This document shows, in pieces, positions 10,001 to 18,606 of a DNA stretch of 64,000 nucleotides. The position numbers were made by a program, and so were the translations under genes. This DNA is from Nocardia niwae NBRC 108934 = DSM 45340 (GTDB lineage Bacteria; Actinomycetota; Actinomycetes; Mycobacteriales; Mycobacteriaceae). How positions within the stretch are numbered: the first letter of the stretch is position 1; every line of letters starts with the position of its first letter. The notes under the pieces were generated by a model. It was not told the DNA's origin. It was given only the letters and a program-made list of their open reading frames with translations, and did not search any database. The stretch spans positions 1 to 64,000 of the forward strand of contig NZ_BDCK01000037.1 of NCBI RefSeq assembly GCF_001613465.1, written 5' to 3'.

Positions 10001-13000
10001 CCGCCGCCACCTGGACGCTCAACGCCCACGGCAGGCTCATCGAAGCCGACTTCACCGCCACCGTCGTGGCTGTCGACGCCCCCGAGCACGCCGCCGCCGT
10101 CGCGGGCCCGGATCTGTATCGCGGCTTGGCGGATCGTGGCCTGGACTACGGGCCGGCCTTCCAGCGCATCGTCTCGGCGGTCGTCGGCGCGGACGCGGTG
10201 GTCGCCTCGCTCGCCGCGGTGGAGGAAACAGGGCCGGTCCGGCACCTGGCCCATCCGGCACTGGTCGACGCCGCGCTGCAATGCGTCGCCGCGCTCGCCG
10301 CGGATACGGACGCCGACGTGGCGATCGTGCCCGCCGCCATCGCCGGGGTGCGCCGGTTGGGCGCACTGCCCGAGCGGCCGCGGGTCGTGGTGACCCGGCG
10401 TGGAGTGGACCCGCTGCGGGCCGACATCGCCATCGTCGGGGACGAGGGCGAGGTGGCCATGCGGCTGCTGGGTGTGGAATTCCGCCCGGTCAGCGCCGCG
10501 GTCGATGCCACCCATCAGCTGGAACGCGTCTTCTACCAGCCCATCTGGGAGATCGTGGAGACACCGTCCGGCGAGCGGTCCGCCGAGGAGGAGACCGTCG
10601 TCGCCGTGGCCGTCGGCGCCGACGCGGCCGACCGGGCAGCGGCGCTGCTGGGCGACCGTGCCGACATCACCGTCGTGCTCGCCGACCCCGACGCCGCTGA
10701 CAACGACGAGCGCCTGCGGCTGGCATTGCGGTCCCCCGAGGGCGAACCGATCGCCCAACGCCTCCGCGTGGTCAGCGTGTTCGGTGCCGCGTTCGACGGC
10801 GCGCGCAACGTCTACTGGCTCGCGCGCGTCGCGAATGCCATCGAGCATCTGCTCGCCGACGCGCCGCAGGTCGACGTGCACAGCGTCGTCGTCACCGAGA
10901 ACGCGCTGTGCACGCCCGCCGACACCACCGCACGGGTGTCACACGGCGCGCTGGTGGGTGCGCGGCGCGCGCTGCTGAACGAGCAGCCCGCCGCGAGCTG
11001 GCGACTGGTCGACGCGGACCCGCAGGCCGCGGCGCTCGCCGGCCTCGTTCTGGCCGACGACGTGCTCGACGAGATCGGCGTGCGCGGAGCCGACCACTGG
11101 GCGGTGCGGCTGGACCGCAATTTCGGCGCGCACCTCGAGGAGCGCAACCGAGCCGTCCCGCTGCCGGACCCGGAAGCCTCGTTCGCGGTGGAGATCCCCA
11201 AGTCGCGGCTGATGTCCGACCTGGCCTTGCGCGAAACCGAGCGCATCGCGCCCGGTCCCGGCGAGATCGAGGTCCGGATGGAGGCGGCCGGGCTCAATTA
11301 CAAGGACGCGATGAAGGTCATCGGCGTGCTCACCGAAAAGGAGCTCGCGGGAACCTATTTCGGCATGACGGTCGGCATGGAGGGTTCCGGTGTGGTCGAG
11401 CGCGTCGGGCCCGGCGTCACCGGTGTCGCGGTCGGCGACCGGATGATGGTATGCGCTCGCGACATCCTCCGCAGATACGTGACGATGCCCGTCGACGCGG
11501 GCGCGACCATGCCGCACGAGCTGCTGCCTGGAGAGGACTACGATCCGCTCACCTGCGGATCCGGCTTGCCGTTCCTCACCGCCGAATTCGGGCTGCGGAC
11601 ACTGGCGCGCCTGCGGGCCGGCGAGACCGTGCTGGTGCACGGCGCGGCGGGTGGCATGGGCATGGCCGCGGTGCAGGTCGCACTGGACATCGGCGCCATC
11701 GTGATCGCGACCGCGGGCACGCCCGAGCGGCGGGCGCAGGTGCGTGAGCTCGGCGCGCAACACGTGCTGAACTCGCGCTCGGCCGACTTCGTCGACGAGA
11801 TCGCCGAGCTGACCCGCGGACGCGGCGTCGACGTCGTCTACAGCTCGGCTCCGGGGGAGATCCTGCGCCAGAACTTCCGGGTGGCAGCGGAATTCGGCCG
11901 GGTCGTCGACATCGGCAAAGCCGACATCTACACCGGCGGCGTCATCGATCTGGGTCCCTTCGACCGCAACCTCACGTTCTTCTCCGTCGACATGGACCGG
12001 GCGCTGGCCCACGACCCGGAACTGTTGCGTACGCCGATGCGGGCCAGCCACGCGGCCTTGCGCGACGGCCGGTACCGGTACCTGCCGCATACCGCCTATC
12101 CGGTGTCGGAGCTGGCCGCGGCATTCGAGACCGTCGCCCGATCCGACCAGATCGGACGAGTGGTGCTGGACCTGCGCGAGGAACGGCCGATGGTCCGTCC
12201 CGCGCTCGCCCACCCGCGCATCGACCCGGACGGCTGCTATCTGGTGACCGGCGGTTTCGGTGGATTCGGCTCGGCCACCGCCCGCTGGCTGGTCGCCGAG
12301 GGCGCTCGGAAACTGGTGCTGGTCGGCCGTAGCGGCGCATCCACCCCGCAGGCCCGAGCGCAGGTCGCGGCGTTCATCGCGGCGGGCGTGACGGTGATCG
12401 AGGAACGGGTGGACGTCGCCGACTACGCCGCGACCGCCGCCCTCGTGGACCGCATCCGGTCGGTCGCGCCGCTGCGCGGCATCTTCCACGCGGCCGGCGT
12501 GGTGAACAACCTGCCCGTTCCGCAGATCACCCGGGAGTCGCTCGACGAATTGTTCGCCAAGGTCCGCGGAGCGCAGCATCTGGATCGCGCGGCCGAGGCC
12601 GCGGGCATCGAGCTGGACATGTTCGTGCTGTACTCCTCGATCAGCGCGCTGGGTTGCATCACCCCGCAGGTCGGCTACGCCGCCGCCAACGCCGCCCTGG
12701 ACGCGCTCGCGGCCGAGCGGCGTGCCCGCGGCGCTGCGGCGCTGGCGGTGAACTGGGGCTTCATGAGCGGTGGCGGCATGGCCGACAAGACCGAGGCGCT
12801 GGTGGACTACGTCAAGTCGATCGGCTTCCTGCCCATCGACATGGACCGCGCCACCAGCCTGCTGCGCGAATGCCTGGCTCTCGACACCGCCCAGGTCGCG
12901 GTGGCCGACATCGACTGGACGGTGTGGTCGCGGGTGGCGCGTCCGTCCACCGACACCCAGCGCTTCCGCCAGTTGCTCGCCGATATCGGGGTGACCGGCG

Positions 13001-13314
13001 AGGCCGGCGGCACACTGCGCGCCGAGATCCTCACGCTGCCCACCGAACAGCGCGCCGACTTCGTCGCCCAGCGCCTCGCCGACCAGCTCGCGGTGGTGCT
13101 CGGCGTGGACACCGACGCCATCAATATCGACGAGCCCGTCACCGACCTCGGCATGGACTCGCTCATGGCGATGGAATTCGGGGCGCGCACCGAGAAGGAA
13201 CTCGACGTCAAGATCTCCGCGCTGGAACTCAGCAGGGGCCTGTCGCTGCGCGGCATCGGCGCCAAGGTGGTCACCCAGTTCGCCGAGCCCGCCGCCGCCC
13301 AGGCCGCGGCATGA
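7036..13314 (+). CDS. Single-module reducing type I polyketide synthase (KS-AT-DH-ER-KR-ACP)
   Basis: A 2092-residue PKS with the domain order of mycobacterial MAS-like iterative synthases. KS spans about 1-425 with Cys175 (DTACSSS), His310 (EAHGTGT) and His350 (NFGHTEAA). AT spans about 525-830 with Ser618 (GHSVG) and a VPYHSH specificity segment near 717-722, which is neither the classical HAFH (malonyl) nor YASH (methylmalonyl). DH spans about 890-1165 with His919 (HVVDGHVVLP) and Asp1078 (DAALQ). ER spans about 1405-1715 with HGAAGGMGMAA near 1535. KR spans about 1730-1910 with TGGFGGFG and Tyr1881; it has VNN where LDD is expected. ACP carries Ser2042 (GMDSL). There is no thioesterase or methyltransferase domain, so release must be done by another protein; the AvrD-like protein 11 bp downstream is the candidate. 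AGGAG precedes the ATG. Confidence 0.95.
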   Translation: MVDIAIVGIGCRFPGGVFDPESYWNFLLGKGDGIVDIPPDRWSVEKYYDPDPDAPGRMYTRRGGFLTQPLWDFDADFFGIAQKEAAILDPQQRLLLEVTWEALDDAGMAGRVSGHRVGVYIGGFILDNVLGRSGPLVRSAITSHTAMSASHTLLSNRISYLLDLHGPSLTVDTACSSSLVATHLAVQAIANGECEIALAGGANAMLQPETFISMCKGRFLSVDGRCKTFDAAADGYGRAEGAGAVLLKPLDLAQRDNDRVYAVIRATGVNQDGRTMAIPVPNPVAQEQLARQVRDDAGVAAHEVSYLEAHGTGTAVGDPIELSALGAVYGAVDGRGEPVPVGSVKNNFGHTEAAAGVASLIKAALTLHHRTVAPQFDLRTPNPAIAFDELRLRVPLRPEPLSAAPGKGVVAVNGFGYGGTNAHVILVEAPPLTALPEDERPVPKVLPISGRHETAVRTLAGELAHALDHHPADAVTAAAWTRRAHHSLRVGFAYDDAEDLRTQLRAFAAGEGRAPSRVIGDGEVEPVFVFSGMGPQWWGMGRELLTTDSTFAKVAREIDREFVSIAGWSILDEMLADEAGSRIMRTAYAQPANFVLQAALTAELAEYGVYPAVVVGHSVGEVTAAYVSGALSLRDAVTVSYHRARLQATTAGTGGMLALGMSENEARELLARTDSISIAAVNSPGAVTLAGDSGDLELLRDTLSATGTFARSLRVEVPYHSHLMDPILDDLRDALSQLAPRDAKLTTYSTVTAAEIAGTGWDADYWCRNVREPVRFADAIGALVDTGHRVFLEVGPHPVLSGNIREMLIQRGVIGAAVTTLSRDLRDRNNVLRAVADLYVAGSLDGSTVPGRPDSVVEHLDLPAYPWQRKRVWHDEPVTLLDRLGTPDAYALLGDRTAAVNSEWEVQLSVSRLPWLRDHVVDGHVVLPGAAYLDAALSAAVERTGRTSVGLESVEFVAPLVIDEHDVPVLRVSIEESTKRFQIRSRSATAATWTLNAHGRLIEADFTATVVAVDAPEHAAAVAGPDLYRGLADRGLDYGPAFQRIVSAVVGADAVVASLAAVEETGPVRHLAHPALVDAALQCVAALAADTDADVAIVPAAIAGVRRLGALPERPRVVVTRRGVDPLRADIAIVGDEGEVAMRLLGVEFRPVSAAVDATHQLERVFYQPIWEIVETPSGERSAEEETVVAVAVGADAADRAAALLGDRADITVVLADPDAADNDERLRLALRSPEGEPIAQRLRVVSVFGAAFDGARNVYWLARVANAIEHLLADAPQVDVHSVVVTENALCTPADTTARVSHGALVGARRALLNEQPAASWRLVDADPQAAALAGLVLADDVLDEIGVRGADHWAVRLDRNFGAHLEERNRAVPLPDPEASFAVEIPKSRLMSDLALRETERIAPGPGEIEVRMEAAGLNYKDAMKVIGVLTEKELAGTYFGMTVGMEGSGVVERVGPGVTGVAVGDRMMVCARDILRRYVTMPVDAGATMPHELLPGEDYDPLTCGSGLPFLTAEFGLRTLARLRAGETVLVHGAAGGMGMAAVQVALDIGAIVIATAGTPERRAQVRELGAQHVLNSRSADFVDEIAELTRGRGVDVVYSSAPGEILRQNFRVAAEFGRVVDIGKADIYTGGVIDLGPFDRNLTFFSVDMDRALAHDPELLRTPMRASHAALRDGRYRYLPHTAYPVSELAAAFETVARSDQIGRVVLDLREERPMVRPALAHPRIDPDGCYLVTGGFGGFGSATARWLVAEGARKLVLVGRSGASTPQARAQVAAFIAAGVTVIEERVDVADYAATAALVDRIRSVAPLRGIFHAAGVVNNLPVPQITRESLDELFAKVRGAQHLDRAAEAAGIELDMFVLYSSISALGCITPQVGYAAANAALDALAAERRARGAAALAVNWGFMSGGGMADKTEALVDYVKSIGFLPIDMDRATSLLRECLALDTAQVAVADIDWTVWSRVARPSTDTQRFRQLLADIGVTGEAGGTLRAEILTLPTEQRADFVAQRLADQLAVVLGVDTDAINIDEPVTDLGMDSLMAMEFGARTEKELDVKISALELSRGLSLRGIGAKVVTQFAEPAAAQAAA

Positions 13315-13325
13315 AAGGAAGCGAC

Positions 13326-14288
13326 ATGTCCACCGAGCTGATCGCCTACGCCGATATCGATTCCGTGCTGGGTCACCGGGACGGGCGGTTCTTCGGCGAG
13401 GGGTACAAGCGGATCACCCACCGCATCTTCGACATCACCGTCGACCGCGACGCGCAGAACCGTCCGCAGCTGACGGCGACGGCGGGAGTGCACTACCCAC
13501 TCGACTGGTCGCGCAAGAGCACCCGCGTGCTGGTTCCCCATGTGAGCAGCATCGACTGCTCGATCTTCGGTTACCGGCTGCTCGAGGTGATCCTGCGCGA
13601 GTGCTACGGGCTCACCGACAGCGAGATCCGCTCATGCTGGGTGCCTTTCGTCCAGTTCAGCAGCGGGACCATCGCGACGGAGTCGCTGGCGGAGTTCGCG
13701 ATCAGCGCGACGGTGGTCGCCGAGGAGAGCGACACGATCAGCATCACCGGTGCGCTGGGCGGCGGCATGAGCCTGGAAGCCACCGTGGCGCTCCCGGCGC
13801 CGCCGCGCCCCGCCCGAGCCGAACGCCGCGCCGTGCGGGAGACCGGGCGGGGATACTTCCACGGCGGGGTGTACACCCGGGGGCAGTATCTGCGCAACGT
13901 CGTCGTCTCCGACGGCGGCAGCCGCGCACGAGCCGATTTCACACTCGCGGAACCGGATTCGGCAGGTCCCTGGCACGGTGTGGCCGACGCCTACCAGCCT
14001 TCCGTCACGCTGGTCGACGCGACGGTGATTCTGGCGCAACTGTCCCAGGTCGTGCTGTACGAGCTGGACAACATAGCCCGCAAGGACAGCGAGACGCTGT
14101 GGATGCGCCGGATGACCGCGCGCGCCTCCGCTCCCCCGGCGCCCTACGTCTCGGGCACCGCGACCACGCACATGGCGCGCTCCATGGTCCTCGCCTTCGG
14201 TGGCGGCGACTGGCGCATCTCCAGCTGGGCGTCGGACTTCGCCGGTTGCGAGATCCGCTACGACCTCGCTCACCGTCTGCCGGCCTGA
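13326..14288 (+). CDS. AvrD-family protein (syringolide-type biosynthesis)
   Basis: A 320-residue protein resembling Pseudomonas syringae AvrD, which directs formation of syringolides, C-glycosyl lipids thought to form from a beta-ketoacyl chain and D-xylulose. Landmarks shared with AvrD from memory: IDSVLGHRDGRFFGEGYKR at residues 11-29, DWSRKS, HVSSIDCSIFG, GYFHGGVYTRGQYLRNV, and DAYQPSVTLVDATVILAQLSQVVLYELDNI followed by LWMRR. The two similar halves (each with GYxR/YxRG then a [S/T]IDxxI/LVDATVIL segment) suggest a duplicated hot-dog-like fold, by analogy to AfsA; this is inference. It lies 11 bp behind the PKS and is probably translationally coupled. It would condense the PKS-bound acyl chain with a sugar or triose acceptor and release it. 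No other family fits as well. Confidence 0.82.
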   Translation: MSTELIAYADIDSVLGHRDGRFFGEGYKRITHRIFDITVDRDAQNRPQLTATAGVHYPLDWSRKSTRVLVPHVSSIDCSIFGYRLLEVILRECYGLTDSEIRSCWVPFVQFSSGTIATESLAEFAISATVVAEESDTISITGALGGGMSLEATVALPAPPRPARAERRAVRETGRGYFHGGVYTRGQYLRNVVVSDGGSRARADFTLAEPDSAGPWHGVADAYQPSVTLVDATVILAQLSQVVLYELDNIARKDSETLWMRRMTARASAPPAPYVSGTATTHMARSMVLAFGGGDWRISSWASDFAGCEIRYDLAHRLPA

Positions 14289-14324
14289 CCCGCGCATACC
14301 CAAACGCTCAGAAAGGCACTTCTC

Positions 14325-15101
14325 ATGTCGGCAAACAACTATCGACGCATCGTCATCTCCGGCACCTATTCGACCGGAAAGACCACGACTTCCACAGCGC
14401 TGTCGCTGCTGACCGGCATTCCCCGGGTGGACGCCTCCTCCGCTCGCGAGGTGGTCACCGAGCTCTACCCGGGCATGCGATTCCAGGATCTGAGCACCAC
14501 CGAACTGATGGCGCTCGGCTTCCGCAGGCTGGAGTTGCGCATCCAGGCCGAGGCGATCCTCGACGCCCAGGGCGGATTCATCGCCGACGGCTCGGTGCTC
14601 AACGAATGGGTCTACGGCACCACGCGGCTCATCACCGGCCCCAACCCCGGTTCGACCCGCTGGCACAAGGCCGTCAAGAACACCCTCACCCTGCCCGGCC
14701 GGCCGTTCTACCGCCGCTACCTCAACGCCTACGGTGACATGGCCCGGCAGCGGGCCAGGCAGAACTACGACATCTTCTTCCACCTCCCGGTGGAGGTGCC
14801 GATGGACCCCGACGGCCACCGCCCGGTCGACGAACGCTACCGCGCCATCTCGGATCGGCAACTGCTGCACGCGATCAGCGAACTCGGGCAGCCGGTGGTG
14901 ACGGTGCGCGGCACCCCGGAACAGCGCCTGGAATCCATCGTCTCGATGCTCGACATCCCCACCGTGATGGACATCGACGTCGCGGTGAAGGAGGCGATGG
15001 AAATCGTGCGCAGCAGCCGCGAGCGCGTCCAGGAAACGATCATCGCCCAGGCACAACCGAACACTTTCGGCCGCAAGATCAAGTTCGCCACTCGCGTTTA
15101 G
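14325..15101 (+). CDS. P-loop NTPase/kinase-like protein (AAA_28, NadR-kinase-like)
   Basis: A 258-residue cytoplasmic protein with an N-terminal Walker A, GTYSTGKTT (about residues 13-21), and a second conserved segment, GFIADGSVLNEWVYG (about 85-99), as in AAA_28/NadR-type small-molecule kinases. Other visible charged motifs are DASSAREVV and RRYLNAYGDMARQRARQNYD. A GAAAGG ribosome binding site precedes ATG 14325. It sits 36 bp after the AvrD-like gene and nine bp before the methyltransferase. In this setting it may phosphorylate the sugar acceptor or an intermediate of the AvrD step; that is inference, and nucleotide specificity cannot be read from the sequence. Confidence 0.7.
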   Translation: MSANNYRRIVISGTYSTGKTTTSTALSLLTGIPRVDASSAREVVTELYPGMRFQDLSTTELMALGFRRLELRIQAEAILDAQGGFIADGSVLNEWVYGTTRLITGPNPGSTRWHKAVKNTLTLPGRPFYRRYLNAYGDMARQRARQNYDIFFHLPVEVPMDPDGHRPVDERYRAISDRQLLHAISELGQPVVTVRGTPEQRLESIVSMLDIPTVMDIDVAVKEAMEIVRSSRERVQETIIAQAQPNTFGRKIKFATRV

Positions 15102-15110
15102 GAGCACGCC

Positions 15111-15788
15111 ATGACCGTCCTGCTGGACAAGACCAAGCGCTACAACCCGATCGACTCGTGGTTCTACGACAACTTCATCTCCGACGCCGTGCGGGAGATG
15201 ACCCCCACCCTCTTCGACGACATCGTCGCCCAGCTCGACGACGGCGCGCAGGTGCTCGACGTCGGTTGCGGCGGAGGGCAACTCGCGGTCGGCCTGGCCA
15301 CCGCCGGGACGTCGCTGCGGCTGACCGGCATCGACCTCTCACCACAACAGGTGCGCAGGGCGCGCAAGCGCGGCGCGCCGCTGGGCAGCCGCATCCAGTT
15401 CCGGGAAGGGTCGGCGATGGACTTGCCGTTCCCCGACGGCGCCTACGACGCGGTGATCAGTTCGGGCTCGATCAAGCACTGGCCGAATCAGCGCAAGGGG
15501 CTCGCGGAGATGATCCGTGTGTTGCGCCCGGGCGGCCTGCTGCTGGTGATCGAGGCCGATCGCGGCTGCACCTTCGAGGACGCGCGCTCCTTCGTCGACC
15601 GCTGGAAGTTGCCGCAGCCCATGGCGCGCGCCTGCCTGCCGTTCTTCCGCACCTACATCGCCGGGTACGGCATAGATCTCGAGGACGGCCGCGACCTGGT
15701 GGCCGATCTCCCGGTCACCGACCCGACGGTGCGCCGCATCCCGGGCGAGCCCGGCATCCAGATCACCGCGCGCAAACGGGACGAGTGA
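15111..15788 (+). CDS. Class I SAM-dependent methyltransferase
   Basis: A 225-residue Rossmann-fold methyltransferase. Motif I VLDVGCGGGQLAVGLA lies at about residues 49-64, motif II TGIDLSPQQV at about 72-81, the adenine region EGSAMDLPFPDGAYDAVIS at about 100-118, and the post-motif loop VLRPGGLLLVIEADRG at about 139-154. This is the Methyltransf_11/25 type, acting on small molecules. AGGAG precedes the ATG by about four bases. It is the last gene of the exporter-PKS-AvrD run, before a strong hairpin. It likely O- or C-methylates the product; the site is unknown. Confidence 0.88.
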   Translation: MTVLLDKTKRYNPIDSWFYDNFISDAVREMTPTLFDDIVAQLDDGAQVLDVGCGGGQLAVGLATAGTSLRLTGIDLSPQQVRRARKRGAPLGSRIQFREGSAMDLPFPDGAYDAVISSGSIKHWPNQRKGLAEMIRVLRPGGLLLVIEADRGCTFEDARSFVDRWKLPQPMARACLPFFRTYIAGYGIDLEDGRDLVADLPVTDPTVRRIPGEPGIQITARKRDE

Positions 15789-15822
15789 GCACCGGCCGCC
15801 TCGGCGATTCCGGCCGGTAACG

Positions 15823-15859
15823 AGCCGGGCGGCGGCACAGCCGAGACGCCGCCCGGCTC
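15823..15859 (+). terminator. Hairpin ending the PKS operon
   Basis: A perfect 13-bp GC-rich inverted repeat, GAGCCGGGCGGCG (15823-15835) and CGCCGCCCGGCTC (15847-15859), with an 11-base loop. It lies 34 bp after the methyltransferase stop and before the convergent LuxR-type gene. No T-tract follows, as is usual for actinobacterial hairpin terminators. Confidence 0.65.
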
Positions 15860-15902
15860 GGCTCGGCTCGGCTCGGGCAAGCAGGGCAGGGCAGGGCAGG
15901 GC
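15855..15902. repeat. Short pentanucleotide tandem repeats
   Basis: GGCTC is repeated four times from 15855, followed within ten bases by four consecutive copies of a GGGCA unit up to about 15902. The tract lies between the converging methyltransferase and LuxR-type genes, outside coding sequence. It is probably slippage-derived. Confidence 0.7.
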
Positions 15903-15942
15903 GAGGCACACCGGTGAGATACCCGGCGCGATTGCGGGCCTC

Positions 15943-18483
15943 TCACGAGCGCCGTGCGCGCAGCGGTTTGCGCGCGGCCTCCTCGCTCACCTGGTCCTGC
16001 CGGTCGGCGGGCACGAGGGCGCGGATGTCCTCGCGCGAGCTGATCATCAGTTTCTGCAGGATCGAGGCCATCTGGGCATCGACGGTCTTGTACGAACTGC
16101 CGCGCCGGGCGGCGATGGCGGTGTTGGTCCAGCCCGCCGCGGCCAGCACGGCCACGTCCTGTTCGGCCGCCGACAAGTCCGCCCAGTGCGAGGGGCGGTT
16201 GCGCCGGACCGGATGCTCCACCGGTAGCCGGTCCAGCGACAGGTTGCCCAGCGCCAGCTGCGCCACCTCGTCGAGTTCCGGACGTAGCAGCGCGCCCTCG
16301 CGCTGCGCCTCCGCGAAGTCGGTCGCGCCCAGAACCGCCCGGGCGGTATCTGCGGCGAGGTCGGTCTCGACGGCGAACGGGCCGAGATTGACGATGTCGA
16401 CACCGATTCGCTCCCGCAGCGTGGCGCCGCCGCCGAGCAGGCGCGCCACTTCGCGCGCCTGCTCCACCACTGCGCCGGACCGTTCGCCGTCGGTGTCGCG
16501 GATCATGCGCGCCACCGCCCACGCGCGAACGTGGACGGCCCACACCACGCCCCACTGATCCCGGATCGCCAGCTGGGTGGTCAGCGCCGCCTGCGTCACG
16601 GCGAGCGCTTCATGCGGGTCGCCGTGTTTGGTCAGGGCCATCGCCCGGGCGAGTCCGCCCCAGGATGCCGCCCATCGCGCTCCGGAGCGCTCCGCGTGCT
16701 CCAGATGCCGCCGGGAGACCTCCAGGGCCTGCTCGGAGGTGCCGAGCAACGCGGCGGTCAGCGCTTCGAACAGTTCGCTCATCGCGGCCCCGCCACGATC
16801 GCCTGCGGCGGTGAACTTCTCGCGCGCGCGGGCCAGCACGGCGAGCGCGCGCACATCGCGGCCCACCAGCATCAGCTCGGCGCCGCTGGCGAATTCGACC
16901 GGGGCGGGCAGATCGAGATCGCGGTCGTGCTCACGCCGGCCGGTCCGGGCGCCGGCGGGCACGCACAGCGCGACGCACTCGTCGAGCATGCGTTCCGCGT
17001 CGTGGTGCAGGCCTTGGCAGAGGCTGATCCACGCGATCAGCGACATCGCCGTCACCTGCAGCGGCACCGGCTGCGGGTCCAGGGCGCGGCTCACGGCCAG
17101 CGTGCGCTCGGCCCAGCGGCGCGGTTCGCGCAGCGAGCCGGTGAGAAACGGACAGCGCAACGCGATCAGCCCGGTGGCGATCTCCAGCCCGACGGCGGCT
17201 TCCTCCGGTGTGGCGAGACTGCCCGCCATGGCGCACAGCAGGTTGTCCCAGGCCGCGCGCGCCCAATCCAGTAGATCCTGTTCGCCGGGGCCGAACCATT
17301 CGGCACGGGCCGCGACGACCTTGTCGCGGTAGTAGCGGCGGTGCCTGCGCGCCAACCGGTCCGATTCGCCGTCGCGCTCGGCCAGCCGCTGCTGGGCGAA
17401 CAAGCGGACACTCTCCAGCAGCGAATACCGCACCGTGGTCGCGGTCAGGTGCACCGAGACCAGCGACTGGTCCGCCAGCCGCTCGAGCAGAGCCTCGATC
17501 TCGGCGCGAGCCAAGGCGCCCGGCTCGTCGTCGGCGCAAACCGCCTCGATCGCCTCCAGCTCCGCGCCGACGTCCGCCTCCGCCGGGTCCGAGTTCTCGT
17601 AGTCGATGTCATAGCCTGCCGCGAACACCGACAGCCGGTCGAACAGCAGTCGCTCCTCGTCCCGGCACAGCTCGTAGGACCAGGCGATGACGTCGCGAAT
17701 ACCTTGGTGCCGCGCGTCCGCGCCGACCCGCGGACCGTGCGACCAGCGCAGCCGCCGGTCGCTCTCCTCGCCGCTGAGGTCCCGCAGGATCATCGGCAGC
17801 GGCTGGCGCAGCAAGCGCGCGGCCGCCAGCCGGATGTAGAGCGGATGGTTGTGCACGTGGCGGCAGATCGCCACGGCCAGCTCGGCCTCGTCGTCGGCGA
17901 CGGTGTGCCCGGTCAGGTCGGCGCGGGCACGGAACAAGGCCAGCGCCTGTTCCCGCGACAGCGCAGGCACCGGCACCAACTGCTCGTCGACCCAGCCGAT
18001 CGCCTCCCGGCTGGTGGCCAGCACGGTGAGACCCGGCGCGGCTTCCAGCAGGTCGGCGATCACTCGTCCCGCGCCGTCCAGGACGTGTTCGCAGTTGTCC
18101 AGCACCAGGATCGTCTGCAGCGTGCGCCCGACCGCGTCGCGGCGGCGCAGCGTGTCCAGCACCGCCTCCCACGCCGAACGTCCGGAGAAATCGGCGTCGA
18201 TCAGCGACCGCGCGAGGAGTTCCTCGACCGCCGCCGCGTCGGCGCCGCGGGACAGCAACGCCAGGCGCACCCAGTGCACCGGGACGCGTCGCGCCTTGTG
18301 GAACCGGTGCACCGCTTCCGTGGCCAGCCGGGTCTTGCCGATGCCGCCCGCGCCGATCAGGGTGACCAGGCGGGTTCCGCCCAGCAGCGCCATCCCGATC
18401 TTCTCCAGCTCACGCTCGCGCCCCACGAAATCATTGGGGGCCGCGGGTGGGAACCCCGGACCCGACGCACGCCCTACCGACAC
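15943..18483 (-). CDS. Large ATPase transcriptional regulator with C-terminal LuxR HTH (LAL-like)
   Basis: A regulator of about 846 residues. An N-terminal NTPase domain carries FVGRERELEKI, Walker A GAGGIGKTRLA and Walker B-like TILVLDNCEHV. A long helical/TPR-like middle follows. The C-terminus is a LuxR-type HTH (LSAAEQDVAVLAAAGWTNTAIAARRGSSYKTVDAQMASI). The frame is open to GTG 18588, but that would leave only 18 bp before the divergent FAD gene; GTG 18483 is therefore suggested, with weak ribosome binding site support. Proteins of this type commonly govern secondary-metabolite clusters. It flanks the PKS operon and is divergent from the FAD oxidoreductase, so it probably controls the second half of the cluster. 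Confidence 0.82.
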   Translation of the reverse strand: MSVGRASGPGFPPAAPNDFVGRERELEKIGMALLGGTRLVTLIGAGGIGKTRLATEAVHRFHKARRVPVHWVRLALLSRGADAAAVEELLARSLIDADFSGRSAWEAVLDTLRRRDAVGRTLQTILVLDNCEHVLDGAGRVIADLLEAAPGLTVLATSREAIGWVDEQLVPVPALSREQALALFRARADLTGHTVADDEAELAVAICRHVHNHPLYIRLAAARLLRQPLPMILRDLSGEESDRRLRWSHGPRVGADARHQGIRDVIAWSYELCRDEERLLFDRLSVFAAGYDIDYENSDPAEADVGAELEAIEAVCADDEPGALARAEIEALLERLADQSLVSVHLTATTVRYSLLESVRLFAQQRLAERDGESDRLARRHRRYYRDKVVAARAEWFGPGEQDLLDWARAAWDNLLCAMAGSLATPEEAAVGLEIATGLIALRCPFLTGSLREPRRWAERTLAVSRALDPQPVPLQVTAMSLIAWISLCQGLHHDAERMLDECVALCVPAGARTGRREHDRDLDLPAPVEFASGAELMLVGRDVRALAVLARAREKFTAAGDRGGAAMSELFEALTAALLGTSEQALEVSRRHLEHAERSGARWAASWGGLARAMALTKHGDPHEALAVTQAALTTQLAIRDQWGVVWAVHVRAWAVARMIRDTDGERSGAVVEQAREVARLLGGGATLRERIGVDIVNLGPFAVETDLAADTARAVLGATDFAEAQREGALLRPELDEVAQLALGNLSLDRLPVEHPVRRNRPSHWADLSAAEQDVAVLAAAGWTNTAIAARRGSSYKTVDAQMASILQKLMISSREDIRALVPADRQDQVSEEAARKPLRARRS

Positions 18484-18606
18484 AACAGGGCAGCGTAGTC
18501 GGCTCGCCCGAGGAGATTCACGGTCTCTACCGATGTGCCTTACCCCCCTATACGCGGACCATTGCGCTATCGCGGTAGTCGATGACACGACCGGAAGGAC
18601 ACGACG

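Noticed and set aside
8209..10881. Open frame of 890 codons on the minus strand
   Set aside because: Antisense to the PKS, which has every expected catalytic motif; the antisense product has none.
15855..15902. Tandem pentamers as a possible CRISPR or origin element
   Set aside because: Units are five bases with no spacers; simple slippage repeats beside a terminator.
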